A stretch of DNA of 64,000 nucleotides from Wolbachia endosymbiont (group B) of Gerris lacustris (GCF_964028355.1 NZ_OZ034761.1:62001-126000), one strand, 5' to 3'. Numbered from the stretch's first letter, positions 39,671 to 48,862 are shown. Program-made: numbers and translations. Notes: generated by a model not told the origin, from the sequence alone.

Positions 39671-40189
39671 ATGGTTAAGGAAGTTGAAGAATTAATAAAA
39701 ATTGTTGGTAAGGGCAATTTATTAGAAACTTTGTTTATTTTTTTAGGTAGCGCTCAACATGTCGATTTAGGTTGTAGTATGGACTGCAGAAATCACACAG
39801 GTCTTTCTGCATTCATACAGAAGCAAGATGAACAATTAGATTACTATTTTAACTTAAAATTTAGTCTACAAGGGCTGTTTTTAATTTATGCTCAAGCTTA
39901 TAACATTCTAAGTAAAAACAACAACCTGAATACTAAAGATGTCATAGATAAGATATATGACATTATTAAAGAGTCTGAGTTAAATAGAGATATAAATGAA
40001 GTAGTAGATGGAAGAAAATTAGATTTACTTAACATCTTAGCAAATCCAAAGAGAGAACCAATATTTAAAACAGAAGAAGATTTTAAAAATAAAGTGCTTA
40101 CTGACGTTAAAAAATTATTAAATGAAAAATCTGATAAAAAAATTTTTTTTAATAAATTTGTTATCGACTGTTACTATTGTATTCATTAA
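39671..40189 (+). CDS. unknown 172-aa protein
   Basis: No family recognised. Mostly helical and charged, no signal peptide. The segment VEELIKIVGKGNLLETLFIFLGSAQHVDLG resembles the start of the next frame (VLEIGKNQLIAGYIIFLASSLHKIEL), so the two are repeats or paralogues. The next frame continues in phase after the TAA at 40187-40189, so this could be the first half of a longer gene broken by a nonsense change. Confidence 0.6.
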   Translation: MVKEVEELIKIVGKGNLLETLFIFLGSAQHVDLGCSMDCRNHTGLSAFIQKQDEQLDYYFNLKFSLQGLFLIYAQAYNILSKNNNLNTKDVIDKIYDIIKESELNRDINEVVDGRKLDLLNILANPKREPIFKTEEDFKNKVLTDVKKLLNEKSDKKIFFNKFVIDCYYCIH

Positions 40190-40210
40190 GAGATAAAGGT
40201 AGATAAAGAT

Positions 40211-40483
40211 GTGGCTTTATTGTTTTCTCTATTATATTCCTTGAGCGGTAGTTATAAAGAACCTTTGTCATCTGACAAAATAGTAAAAAGAGAAGTACTA
40301 GAGATAGGTAAGAATCAGTTAATAGCGGGTTATATAATATTCTTAGCTAGCTCACTACACAAGATCGAATTATCAAGTAGAGATGGAACCATCGAATATA
40401 CAATCGATCATGAGGGTGTGGATCGACAAGAGAGAATATCACAAATGGATGGATTAATATATCCTAATACCAACTCTCATTAA
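40211..40483 (+). CDS. unknown protein, truncated by an IS630-derived palindrome
   Basis: Related to the preceding gene (see its GKNQLIAGYIIFLASS block). GTG start assumed. The native sequence ends at about MDGLIYP; the last residues NTNSH are encoded by a 31-base IS630 end palindrome which supplies the stop. Probably a broken gene. Confidence 0.5.
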   Translation: MALLFSLLYSLSGSYKEPLSSDKIVKREVLEIGKNQLIAGYIIFLASSLHKIELSSRDGTIEYTIDHEGVDRQERISQMDGLIYPNTNSH

Positions 40484-40498
40484 TAATGAGAGTTGGTA
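40468..40498. repeat. 31-bp perfect palindrome made of two IS630 left ends
   Basis: TACCAACTCTCATTA, one central A, then the exact reverse complement. Each arm is the first 15 bases of the IS630 left terminus. Flanks are TAA on the left and TCA on the right. No transposase sequence remains between the arms. Confidence 0.9.
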
Positions 40499-40501
40499 TC
40501 A

Positions 40502-40792
40502 GTGTCACAAAAAGACCATAAAAACACGTCCTATAAATTAGCTTTAGGTATGTTTGTATTGTCTGTTGGATTATATACTGCCGATTATTTCTTTATGGAA
40601 CAAAAGTTATTCAACTCAATAACAAATATTTTGCCACAAAATAATCTCATCAATTTAATAGTTGCTGCAGTACTTACTATTGTAATAGTATATGCTTTAT
40701 TTCAATTATCAAAATCACCGCAAGATCCTCCACATTCACCGTTCAACGATATAGCTATTAAGGATTTTGCAAATGGTCCTATGCAATCATGA
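40502..40792 (+). CDS. unknown small membrane protein, possible 3' part of a broken gene
   Basis: About 96 aa with two hydrophobic segments (LALGMFVLSVGLYTADYFF and LINLIVAAVLTIVIVYALF) and a Pro-rich tail. GTG start assumed directly after the palindrome; the frame also opens at an ATG inside it. In the present sequence it is in phase with the two frames upstream, but removing the palindrome plus a 3-base duplication would put it out of phase, so it may be a separate gene. Confidence 0.5.
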   Translation: MSQKDHKNTSYKLALGMFVLSVGLYTADYFFMEQKLFNSITNILPQNNLINLIVAAVLTIVIVYALFQLSKSPQDPPHSPFNDIAIKDFANGPMQS

Positions 40793-40865
40793 ATCTCTAC
40801 TGATAAATGTAGCACTCTTAAAGTGCATGCTATATAATACCTTCTCTTGAATAACGAGGTAATCC

Positions 40866-41372
40866 ATGGATTTAAGTAAAATAACAACAAAACCAGATGC
40901 AATAAGTGTAGTAATTGAAATAAGTGCAAATGCTGAACCTGTAAAGTATGAATTTAATAAAGAGCTCGGATTATTACAAGTTGACAGATTTTTGTCTACC
41001 TCAATGACTTATCCTTGCAATTATGGGTTTATACCAAATACCTGCGCAGGTGATGGTGACCCTGCGGATGTTTTGGTGCTAACTCAATTTCCTTTAGCGC
41101 CTGGAGTTTTGATATCGGTGCGTCCAGTAGGTGCATTACTTACCAAAGACGAGAAAGGAGAGGATGAAAAAATATTAGCTGTGCCTATCTCCAGTGTTGA
41201 TAGCTATTATGACAATATAAAGAACTATTCTGACTTACCTAAAAACTTATTAGATAAAATTTCTCATTTCTTTTCTCATTATAAAGATTTAGAAAAGGGA
41301 AAAACGGTAACAGTTGGAGAATGGGCTAATGTAGAAAAAGCAAAAAAAATCATTGAAAAAAGTAGAAATTAG
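40866..41372 (+). CDS. ppa: inorganic pyrophosphatase
   Basis: Family I soluble pyrophosphatase, hydrolysing PPi to drive biosynthesis. Seen: VKYEFNKELGLLQVDRFL, YPCNYGFIPNT, the signature DGDPADVLV with metal-binding Asp residues, and KDLEKGKTVTVGEW. 168 aa, normal. Confidence 0.96.
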   Translation: MDLSKITTKPDAISVVIEISANAEPVKYEFNKELGLLQVDRFLSTSMTYPCNYGFIPNTCAGDGDPADVLVLTQFPLAPGVLISVRPVGALLTKDEKGEDEKILAVPISSVDSYYDNIKNYSDLPKNLLDKISHFFSHYKDLEKGKTVTVGEWANVEKAKKIIEKSRN

Positions 41373-41478
41373 TTTGCATTAGAACTATTCAGAAAAATAT
41401 TGTTGTCTTTAACGGGTGAATATCGCAGTTAAAAGCATTAGACAGGCAGTAAAGGTCTTGATATTATAGTAATAATTT

Positions 41479-41569
41479 GGAAGGGTGGCCGAGCGGCTGA
41501 AGGCGGCGGTTTGCTAAACCGTTATACGACCCAAAAGTCGTATCGAGGGTTCGAATCCCTCTCCTTCCG
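41479..41569 (+). tRNA. tRNA-Ser (anticodon GCT)
   Basis: 91 bases fold as a class II tRNA. Acceptor GGAAGGG pairs with TCCTTCC, discriminator G. Anticodon loop TTGCTAA is closed by CGGT/ACCG. A long variable arm ATACGACCC-AAAA-GTCGTAT and a T arm GAGGG-TTCGAAT-CCCTC follow. GCT reads AGC/AGU. CCA is not encoded. Confidence 0.95.
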
Positions 41570-41687
41570 TATATTATTGTTTAGGTATTCATTACAGTAA
41601 TTTCACCCTCTTTTTTAATTATTAAAAAGTTAGCTGGCGTTTATTCAGTATGTATTATAGAATTAGTTATTAGCTAAATAATTTTAT

Positions 41688-42815
41688 ATGCATAAAATAC
41701 TAATTTTGATATTAATAATGCTGCCGCTTAGGTTACTTGCAACTGAGATTGAAATTGTTGCAGATGTAAATGGTGAGCCAATTTCAAATTTAGATATCGA
41801 AAGACGTATCAACTTCATAAATTCATTGCTTGGCATTCAGAAGATTAATCAAAAAGAGGTAAAATCTCAAATTCTAAGACAGTTAATAGACGAAATTATC
41901 ATTGTCAGCGAAGCGCAGAAGATGAATATAGAATTGAGTAACGAGGAGTTAAATAATGCTGTCACATTATTCTTAACTCAAAGTTTAAAACTTGAGGCTG
42001 ATGAAGTTGATCAATACGTAAAAAAGCATAATATAGATCTCAATACCCTAAAAAAACAAATAAAGTGTCAGCTACTGTGGAACAAGATTATTGAAGTAGG
42101 AGTTGTACCGCTTATCAATGTAAGTGATAAAGAAGTGGATGACATAAGAAAGCAAAAAGAGAAGCCTGACTACCTTATTATATTTCAGGAGTTTGTAATT
42201 CCTGATCAGAAGATGGCTGAAGATTTAGTAAAAAAATTACGTAGCAGTAGTAATCCAGAATCTTCAATAAAGATGCGCAAAGCAACCGTTAATTTAAGTC
42301 AGCTAAAAGGTAATCTCAAGGACGTTTTGGAAGGATTAAAAATCAGTGATGTAGCAGATCCGATTAGTTTAAGTGAAGGTTACTCTGTTATAAAAGTCAT
42401 AGATAAGGTACAGCTCGATCATACACTGCTGGAAAGTACTTTAAAAGTAAAACAAGTTGTAGTTAAAGATTCAGAAAGTTTACTCTCTAATTTTAAGGAG
42501 CAAAAGGTCAGTTGTTTAAATTTTGACAAATTAGCAGATGATTTCAAATTGCCAAGCGCAAAAGAATTCAAAGTAAAGATGCGAGATTTAAATCCTGATT
42601 TACAGATTTTATTTAGTAAAACAAGTGTGAATGAAATAGTAGAATTCAGAGAAAATAGCACTGCAAAATTGATGATGTTATGTGATATCAAGAGTAATGC
42701 AGTAGACATAGAAGCAATCAAACAGGAAATGTATCAACAAAAGATTATGATACAAAGCAACCTGTTATTAGATAATATGCGTAAAAATGCAGCTGTTAGT
42801 TATCGATTTAATTGA
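41688..42815 (+). CDS. surA: SurA-like periplasmic chaperone/peptidyl-prolyl isomerase
   Basis: Outer-membrane protein folding factor. Seen: signal peptide KILILILIMLPLRLLA, the SurA N-terminal domain EIVADVNGEPISNLDIERRINFI...LRQLIDEIIIVSEAQK, and a degenerate parvulin-like region YLIIFQEFVIPD...VADPISLSEGYSVIKVID. 375 aa, with one parvulin domain rather than two. It precedes an oxidoreductase-like gene by 41 bases at the chosen start. Confidence 0.82.
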   Translation: MHKILILILIMLPLRLLATEIEIVADVNGEPISNLDIERRINFINSLLGIQKINQKEVKSQILRQLIDEIIIVSEAQKMNIELSNEELNNAVTLFLTQSLKLEADEVDQYVKKHNIDLNTLKKQIKCQLLWNKIIEVGVVPLINVSDKEVDDIRKQKEKPDYLIIFQEFVIPDQKMAEDLVKKLRSSSNPESSIKMRKATVNLSQLKGNLKDVLEGLKISDVADPISLSEGYSVIKVIDKVQLDHTLLESTLKVKQVVVKDSESLLSNFKEQKVSCLNFDKLADDFKLPSAKEFKVKMRDLNPDLQILFSKTSVNEIVEFRENSTAKLMMLCDIKSNAVDIEAIKQEMYQQKIMIQSNLLLDNMRKNAAVSYRFN

Positions 42816-42856
42816 AGCTAGAGAATATTTTTCGTTTTTTACTCTATAAAAAGTTT

Positions 42857-43477
42857 ATGAAGAATATAATGCTGATTGGTGGCGGAGTTGGAAATGCAGT
42901 ATTATTTTCAATAGGAAAAGCTTGTCTTGAAAACAATCATAAGGTTTTATATTTCGCTGGCTATAAGAAATTAAGTGATGTATTTAAACGAGCGCTGATA
43001 GAGCGTGCATCAAATGCAGTAGTTTGGGCATGTGAAGAAGGATTAATAGAAACAAGCAGAGAACAGGATAAATTCTTTCATGGTAATATAGTCGATGCAA
43101 TCGTTTCTTATCAACAAGAAAAGGTCGATATTAATTTGAACACTATAGATAAAATCATCACTATTGGTTCTGATAAAATGATGAAGGCTGTAAATGAAGC
43201 TAGAAAAACAATTTTAAAACCATATCTGAAACCAAATCACATAGCAATAGCATCTGTTAATTCTCCTATGCAGTGTATGATGAAAGAAATCTGCGCTCAA
43301 TGTATTCAGCAACACATAAATAAGGAAACGGGAGAAATAAGTTTTGTTTATAGTTGCAGTAATCAAGACCAAGATATGGAACTTGTTGACTTTGATTTTT
43401 TAAGTGAGCGCTTGAAGCAAAATAGTTTACAAGAAAAGCTCACTGCAAAATGGATAGAACATGTTCAAAGACACTAA
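42857..43477 (+). CDS. NAD-binding and iron-sulfur C-terminal module of a PyrK/SudB-like reductase
   Basis: 206 aa beginning at a Rossmann-like strand MLIGGGVGNAVLFSIGKACLENNHKVLYFAGY. The end carries the cysteine set CMMKEICAQC...VYSC followed by VDFDFLSERLKQN, the pattern of the last domain of dihydroorotate dehydrogenase electron-transfer and SudB/GltD-like subunits. The N-terminal FAD-binding barrel of such proteins is absent. A TTG at 42812 would add 15 residues. Possibly a stand-alone module that partners another subunit, or a decayed gene. Confidence 0.6.
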   Translation: MKNIMLIGGGVGNAVLFSIGKACLENNHKVLYFAGYKKLSDVFKRALIERASNAVVWACEEGLIETSREQDKFFHGNIVDAIVSYQQEKVDINLNTIDKIITIGSDKMMKAVNEARKTILKPYLKPNHIAIASVNSPMQCMMKEICAQCIQQHINKETGEISFVYSCSNQDQDMELVDFDFLSERLKQNSLQEKLTAKWIEHVQRH

Positions 43478-44012
43478 ACAGCACAAAGAGGAACTAAGGA
43501 AGCAATATAGAACCATAAGAAAAGATATTGATGAAAGTTACTCCAGTTATGCGGCAAATTCTCTTATTAATCTCTTTAACAAAAACTTCAGTTGCGTTAA
43601 AGGTAAAACAATAGCAACTTACATTCCAACAGACGGAGAAATTAATGTTGTGCCTTTGATGCATCATTTACTCGATTTAGATTATAAAGTAGCAGTCCCT
43701 AATAAAAACAAGTTATTAAAATTCGAAGAATGGAATAAAGCAGATGAAGATATAATCCCCGATACAATCATTACTCCTGTTATTGCTTTTGATGATCATT
43801 TTAATAGATTAGGTTTTGGCGGTGGTTGGTATGATACAATGATAGAAAAACTGCGGCCACTTGGAAAAATATTTATAGGCGTAGCCTATGAGAGGCAATA
43901 TTGTAAAAATTTACCTGTAGAAAAACACGATCAAAAATTAGATATTATAATTACTGAGATATGTGTTAGATTTGAAAGTGAATTGCTCAAGAAGGTGGAT
44001 AGAAAGGAGTAG
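43461..44012 (+). CDS. 5-formyltetrahydrofolate cyclo-ligase
   Basis: Converts 5-formyl-THF to 5,10-methenyl-THF (MTHFS/YgfA family). Seen: KEELRKQYRTIRKDI (Arg-Lys ATP site), ATYIPTDGEINVVPLM, and RLGFGGGWYDTMIEKL near the C-terminus. 183 aa, normal. Its start overlaps the preceding gene by 17 bases. Confidence 0.9.
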   Translation: MFKDTKQHKEELRKQYRTIRKDIDESYSSYAANSLINLFNKNFSCVKGKTIATYIPTDGEINVVPLMHHLLDLDYKVAVPNKNKLLKFEEWNKADEDIIPDTIITPVIAFDDHFNRLGFGGGWYDTMIEKLRPLGKIFIGVAYERQYCKNLPVEKHDQKLDIIITEICVRFESELLKKVDRKE

Positions 44013-44128
44013 CGTAACCCCGAGAGTGTTAAATAAACCATACGCGTCAAGTTAAGGAAAAAAAGGTATGAAAGAGATAGAATAATAAGGTATAAGTTCT
44101 CCCAGAAATACTTTTAGTGAGAGAACGA

Positions 44129-44508
44129 ATGAATAAAATAACTAGCTTATCAAAAAAGCTCAAAGAATTTTTTAATGAAAAAGTAGACAAAATCTCAATT
44201 ACAACAAGGTTTATAAAAAGAAAGAGAAAGCTAAAAGGTTCATCGTTCGTAAAAGCCATGGTCTTGGGTAATATAGGGGTTGATAATTGTAGCGTAGAAA
44301 CAATGTGTCAATTACTAAACGAGGACTCGATAGATATAACAAAACAAGGTTTGGATTTTAGATTTACTGAAGAAGCAGTGGAATTTATGAAAAGGATGTA
44401 TAATGAATCTGTGGTTCTTTTTAAAAATATCTTGCAAGTTGATTGCAAAATCTTACAGCTATTTAATAGTGTTAAATTATTGGACAGTAGCTATATTACT
44501 CTACCTAA
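44129..44508 (+). pseudogene. IS4-family transposase, N-terminal fragment
   Basis: Reads LKGSSFVKAMVLGNIG, ITKQGLDFRFTEEAVEFMKRMY and VKLLDSSYITLP, the typical start of IS4-family transposases including the first catalytic Asp in LLDSS. It is cut after about 127 residues by IS630 copy D. The remainder of the gene is not in the window. The usual left end may lie near 44025-44070. Confidence 0.8.
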
Positions 44509-44590
44509 TACCAATTCCCGCTATACAAGCAACGAATAGACAATAATGGAAAAAAAGCCATACTGGAGTAAGTAAAATAGCGAGGTTTAG

Positions 44591-45070
44591 ATGGCATTAA
44601 GATCAAAATTATTGGATGAAAAAGTGGTGGAATCAGCAAAAGAGATGCTGAAGAAAGTAAGAAATAATGCGTATGTTGCAAAAAAACTAAATGCTGTAAT
44701 TGCAGCAAAAAAGCACAGTATAACAGCTGTAGCAAAAATATGTTGCATTTCGAGAAAGGCAATTACTACATGGATAAAGCACATAAAATTTGGAAGAGAA
44801 GAAAAATTATTTTCTCCACCTCAACGCCGTAGAAAAACTATATTGAACCAAAGTCAACTTGAACAAATTGAGGTGTGGATAGAGGAAAACCCCAATATTA
44901 CTATTAGAGAAATGAGAATAAGAATCCAAGAAAGATTTGGTTTGAATATCAGCAAATCCACAATACATCGTAATATGCAAAGAATGAAATTCTCATATAT
45001 CACACCAAGACCAGTTCATAGTGGACAGGATAAAAATAAGCAAGAGGAGTTTAAAAAAAAACCTCAATGA
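44591..45070 (+). CDS. IS630 transposase, DNA-binding frame (copy D)
   Basis: 159-aa frame as in copy A, ending FKKKPQ after the A9 tract. Confidence 0.88.
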   Translation: MALRSKLLDEKVVESAKEMLKKVRNNAYVAKKLNAVIAAKKHSITAVAKICCISRKAITTWIKHIKFGREEKLFSPPQRRRKTILNQSQLEQIEVWIEENPNITIREMRIRIQERFGLNISKSTIHRNMQRMKFSYITPRPVHSGQDKNKQEEFKKKPQ

Positions 45071-45596
45071 AACTATTGTCATGCATTCTGAAAAAGAGCT
45101 ATTTTTCTTCGATGAATCACGGTTTGGTACACATTCAAAAGTTGGACATGGGTGGTTTAAAAAAGGCAGTAGGACACAGGTTAAGGTAAAATTAGGTAGG
45201 GAAAATTTTTATCTCTATAGTGCAGTTAATCCCAGAAATGGAGAGAATTTTAGCTTATTTGCACCAAACGTCAACACTGCTTGTATAAATATATTCCTTG
45301 AACAGATGTCGCAATATTTAGGAATACGAAAGGCTTTTCTCGTGATGGATTGCGCTAGTTGGCATAAGTCAAAAAGTTTAAAGATACCTAAAAATATCGA
45401 AATTATATACCTACCACCATACTCACCTGACCTCAATCCTGTTGAGAGGTTTTGGTTATATATAAAACAGAACATTTTGCGCAATAAAATCTACGATACA
45501 ATTGTTCTGCTTGAGAGCGCTTTGTGTAAATTTATTACCTCTCTTTCCCCTTCCACGGTTAAACAACTCTGCAATGCTTCTTATTTGGTTCATTAA
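45021..45596 (+). CDS. IS630 transposase, DDE frame (copy D)
   Basis: 191-aa frame as in copy A with a complete DDE triad. Confidence 0.88.
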   Translation: MDRIKISKRSLKKNLNETIVMHSEKELFFFDESRFGTHSKVGHGWFKKGSRTQVKVKLGRENFYLYSAVNPRNGENFSLFAPNVNTACINIFLEQMSQYLGIRKAFLVMDCASWHKSKSLKIPKNIEIIYLPPYSPDLNPVERFWLYIKQNILRNKIYDTIVLLESALCKFITSLSPSTVKQLCNASYLVH

Positions 45597-45611
45597 TAAT
45601 GAGAGTTGGTA

Positions 45612-45667
45612 TAACTTATATACATTATCTCTTAGTTTATTCCTTTCTTGAGATCATGTACAGGTTC
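45612..45667. mobile_element. 55-bp remnant of an IS5-type element end
   Basis: TAACTTATATACATTATC...GATCATGTACAGGTTC matches the right 55 bases of the 863-bp IS5-type element. It is followed by TAA, as at genuine insertion sites. The rest of that element is gone, replaced by IS630 copy D and the IS4 fragment. Confidence 0.85.
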
Positions 45668-45670
45668 TAA

Positions 45671-46668
45671 GGGAAGTGATACGTAGACTAAGAGATAAGT
45701 CAATTAGAACAAGAACTGGAAAGAAGGTGTGGTGTCCAATAATAATTTGGAAGGTGTTAAGAAATCCAGCATATAAAGGACAAGCAGCGTTTGGTAAATT
45801 AAAGAGGGTTGAAAAAAGAGAAAGAAATAAACAAAAGGTTTCTATCTGTCGCACAGATGAGGACAGCTGGATTTATATACCAGTACCAAAAATAGTTGAT
45901 GAAGGGTTATTTAATAAAGTACAAAAGCAACTGGATGAAAATAGAAAAAGAGCAAGGATGCAGAGAGAGGGAGGAAAAAAGAAATACCTATTACAAGGTC
46001 TAGTTGTGTGTCAAAACTGTGGATATGCGTATAGTGGTGCACAATGTGGAGTTGAGGGAAAAAAGTTTAGCTATTATCGCTGTAGTAGTACTATACGTAT
46101 TACTGATGGTAGGGAGAAGTGTACTAATAAATTGGTCCGTACAGATATGTTAGAAACAGCTATATGGGAAAAGGTGAAAAATTTACTAAAAAACCCAGAG
46201 ATAATAAAAAATGAGTATCACCGTAGAATTGCAGAAAATAAAAATGATGAATCATCAGATAAGAAGCTTGCAAGAAGAGAAAATCAAATAAAACAAGGCA
46301 TCGAAAAGTTAATGGAAGACTATTATAGTCAAGAAAATGTAGGAGATAAAGGATATATAAGTGAGGAAGAATTTAAACAGACGATGAAAAGAATGAGGGA
46401 ACGCTTAAGAGGGATAGAAGAAGAGAAGAAAAAGGTAGTTGATCAAAAAGCGATAGAGAAGGGAATGAACCTTATCATCAACAGTATAAAGAGTCTTTAT
46501 TCCAGTGTAAAATCTAATTTGGAACAGCTAGATTGGCAAACTAAGCGTGGCATCATTAAAGCATTAGTAGAACGAATTCAGATTGGTTATGACCAGGTAG
46601 AAGTGGCGTTTAGAATAGAAGAACCAGCACAGGATGGAGAGATTTTTAATTTGCAACGGGAGTGTTAA
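45671..46668 (+). pseudogene. large serine recombinase A, C-terminal part
   Basis: Recombinase domain and zinc-ribbon region of a phage-integrase-type large serine recombinase: EVIRRLRDKSIRTRTGKKVW, IIIWKVLRNPAYKGQAAFGK, LVVCQNCGYAYSG...RCSST...EKCTNKLV (Cys ribbon), and a coiled coil to about residue 290. The N-terminal catalytic resolvase domain is missing upstream, where an IS5 remnant ends. The last residues (REC) and stop come from the abutting IS256 end. Phage WO commonly uses such an integrase. Confidence 0.88.
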
Positions 46669-47994
46669 ATAAACTGTGTCAAGCCGCATTTTTAGTTCAA
46701 CTCAATTTTCAGTCTGTTGGGAAAGAAAATGTCAAGCTGAGACATAGTTAATGCCCAATTAGGCAAAGCTGTAGTCCACTTTTGCTCTACCTTTTTTATA
46801 GCACAATATACCTTTTGTACAAGGCATTTGTATTAGTAAATGAGCCCTTAGTTTTAGTAAATTTCCTAATTTGTCTATGCAATCCCTCAATTGGATTGGT
46901 GGTGTAAATCAGCTTCCTAACTGGTCCAGAATACTTAAAATAACCAGACAAATTTTCCCAATTGTTTTGCCATGATTTTGTAACCAAGGGATATTTTTCA
47001 CTCCATTTTTCTTCCAGCTCAAGCAAATAATTCTCAGCAATCTCTTTACTTGAAGCACGATATATTTTTTTCAAATCATTTATGAAAACTTTTACATCTT
47101 TGCTAGATACATACTTCAGTGAATTCCTTATCTGATGCACTATGCATAGCTGTACTTCTGCTTTAGGAAATACACTATTTATAGCGGTAGGAAAGCTTTT
47201 TAGCCCATCAATACAGGCAATTAGAATATCTTCTACTCCTCTTTCTTTGAGGTCATTTAGTACTCCCAACCAGAAGTTAGCTCCTTCACTTTCAGCCAAA
47301 TAAAAACCTAATACTTCTTTTCTGCCATTTTGATTTATGCCCAATATATTATACATACATTTACTTATGCAATGTCCGTCCTCCTTGACCTTAAAAAACA
47401 TGCCATCCATAAATACTATTGGATACACTGATTGCAGTGGGCGGCTGCGCCATTCATTGATTACTGGTAGCAGTTTATCGGTAATACTAGATATCTCTGC
47501 TGCTGATATTTTGTGGTCATATATTTCCTCAACATGTGAAGCTATATCTCTGTATCCCATGCCACTGGCATATGTGCTTAAGACCTTTGCTTCAAGTTCT
47601 GGATGTAGGCTTGTTTGCCTTTTTTTGACTATTTGTGGTTCAAAGCTTCCCTCCCTATCTCTTGGTGTTAGCAGCTCAAATGAGCCTGCACTCGTGCGTA
47701 AAGTTTTTGCGTTTCTCCCATTTCTTCGGTTATTTTCTTCACTTTCAGCTGACATGTAGCTTTCTATTTCACCTTCCAGACTTGCCTCTAGCAACCTTTT
47801 TATAAACGGTGTTAATGCTCCATCTCTTCCTGTCAATGGTCTTCCTTCTCGTATAGATGACAGGATATTTGTTTCTAATTCTTTATAATCTACCAAACCA
47901 GTAGTTCTATTTGCTTGACTCATATCAAACCTCCATTTTTTATATCAATTTATTACTTTTTTTTTCGGTTTGACACACTTTTTTGAACGTTCCC
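46658..47994 (-). mobile_element. IS256-family element copy 2 (1337 bp)
   Basis: Ends GGGAGTGTTAAATAAACTG and (inverted) GGGAACGTTCAAAAAAGTG. Exactly the same length as copy 4 at 61607. The eight bases on either side (TTTGCAAC and TTCCTTTT) do not match, so this copy sits at a rearrangement junction and not at a simple insertion. Confidence 0.9.
46796..47923 (-). CDS. IS256-family transposase (copy 2), C-terminal frameshift
   Basis: 375 aa of a Mutator-type transposase: VFMDGMFFKVKEDG, ACIDGLKSFPTAINSVFP, VQLCIVHQIRN (C-2-H-type motif) and YTTNPIEGLHRQIRKFTKTKG. After NALYK the frame shifts to RYIVL and stops; one base added restores LVYCAIKKVEQKW...NRLKIELN, matching the tail of copy 1. The catalytic core is complete. 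Confidence 0.86.
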   Translation of the reverse strand: MSQANRTTGLVDYKELETNILSSIREGRPLTGRDGALTPFIKRLLEASLEGEIESYMSAESEENNRRNGRNAKTLRTSAGSFELLTPRDREGSFEPQIVKKRQTSLHPELEAKVLSTYASGMGYRDIASHVEEIYDHKISAAEISSITDKLLPVINEWRSRPLQSVYPIVFMDGMFFKVKEDGHCISKCMYNILGINQNGRKEVLGFYLAESEGANFWLGVLNDLKERGVEDILIACIDGLKSFPTAINSVFPKAEVQLCIVHQIRNSLKYVSSKDVKVFINDLKKIYRASSKEIAENYLLELEEKWSEKYPLVTKSWQNNWENLSGYFKYSGPVRKLIYTTNPIEGLHRQIRKFTKTKGSFTNTNALYKRYIVL

Positions 47995-48536
47995 TTCCTT
48001 TTTTTGACTTTCTTACTTGTGGTTTCGAGCATGCCTTAGTTTTACCATAAGCTGCTCGTCCTATATAAGCAGGATTTTTTAACATTTTCCAGATAGTACT
48101 TCTTTTCCAACGTTCTTTTCCTGTTTGTGTTATTACCGGTATCTCGCTAAGTCTACGTATAACTTCATTGATGCTTACTCTTTCTTGGCCAATCCAATTA
48201 AATATTTTGCACACTACATCCGCTTCTTCTTGATTAATTTCAAACTGAGCACTTCCTTCACCTACATGTTTTGCTATGTAGCGATAACCATAAGGTGCAT
48301 TACTCATTACGCTTATGCGACCAGTTTTAGCTGCATGAAGTTTTCCCCTGCGATTACGTTCCATAATTTTTGCACGCTCATACTCTGCTACTAATCCTTG
48401 AATTCCTAAAAACATATTAGATTCTGGGTTATCCTCAAATTTGTGGTTTAGAAAAATAACCTCTGATCCTGCTTTTCTAAATTCTTCGAGTAAGAGCGCT
48501 TGGTATGCAGATTTCCGTGATAGCCGATCAGGTGAA
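47995..48536 (-). pseudogene. large serine recombinase B, middle fragment
   Basis: Reads SPDRLSRKSAYQALLLEEF (end of resolvase catalytic domain), LGIQGLVAEYERAKIMERNRRGK, and recombinase domain INEVIRRLSEIPVITQTGKERWKRSTIWKMLKNPAYIGRAAYGK. It overlaps the region present in recombinase A but differs from it and has the opposite orientation, so it is a second gene. Both ends are bounded by IS256 termini. Confidence 0.86.
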
Positions 48537-48862
48537 GGGAACGTTCAAAAAAGTGTGTCAAACCGAAAAAAAAGTAATAAATTGATATAAAAAATGGAGG
48601 TTTGATATGAGTCAAGCAAATAGAACTACTGGTTTGGTAGATTATAAAGAATTAGAAACAAATATCCTGTCATCTATACGAGAAGGAAGACCATTGACAG
48701 GAAGAGATGGAGCATTAACACCGTTTATAAAAAGGTTGCTAGAGGCAAGTCTGGAAGGTGAAATAGAAAGCTACATGTCAGCTGAAAGTGAAGAAAATAA
48801 CCGAAGAAATGGGAGAAACGCAAAAACTTTACGCACGAGTGCAGGCTCATTTGAGCTGCTAA
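48537..48862 (+). mobile_element. IS256-family element copy 3, truncated by IS630 copy E
   Basis: Left terminus GGGAACGTTCAAAAAAG and first 326 bases only, ending at the TAA next to IS630 copy E. The remainder is not present on the other side of copy E. Confidence 0.88.
48607..48862 (+). pseudogene. IS256-family transposase N-terminal fragment (copy 3)
   Basis: MSQANRTTGLVDYKELE to GSFELL, same as copies 2 and 4, then cut by IS630 copy E. Confidence 0.87.

Larger units (their letters stand above)
44509..45611 (+). mobile_element. IS630-family element copy D (complete, 1103 bp)
   Basis: Intact ends and both frames open. TAA at 44506-44508 and 45612-45614. The left flank is the IS4 fragment and the right flank is the end of an IS5-type element, so it appears to have inserted at or near an existing IS4/IS5 junction. 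Confidence 0.92.

Noticed and set aside
44117..44539. Wolbachia-specific unknown gene upstream of IS630 copy D
   Set aside because: Its sequence matches the N-terminal pattern of IS4-family transposases, and its last residues are IS630 sequence.
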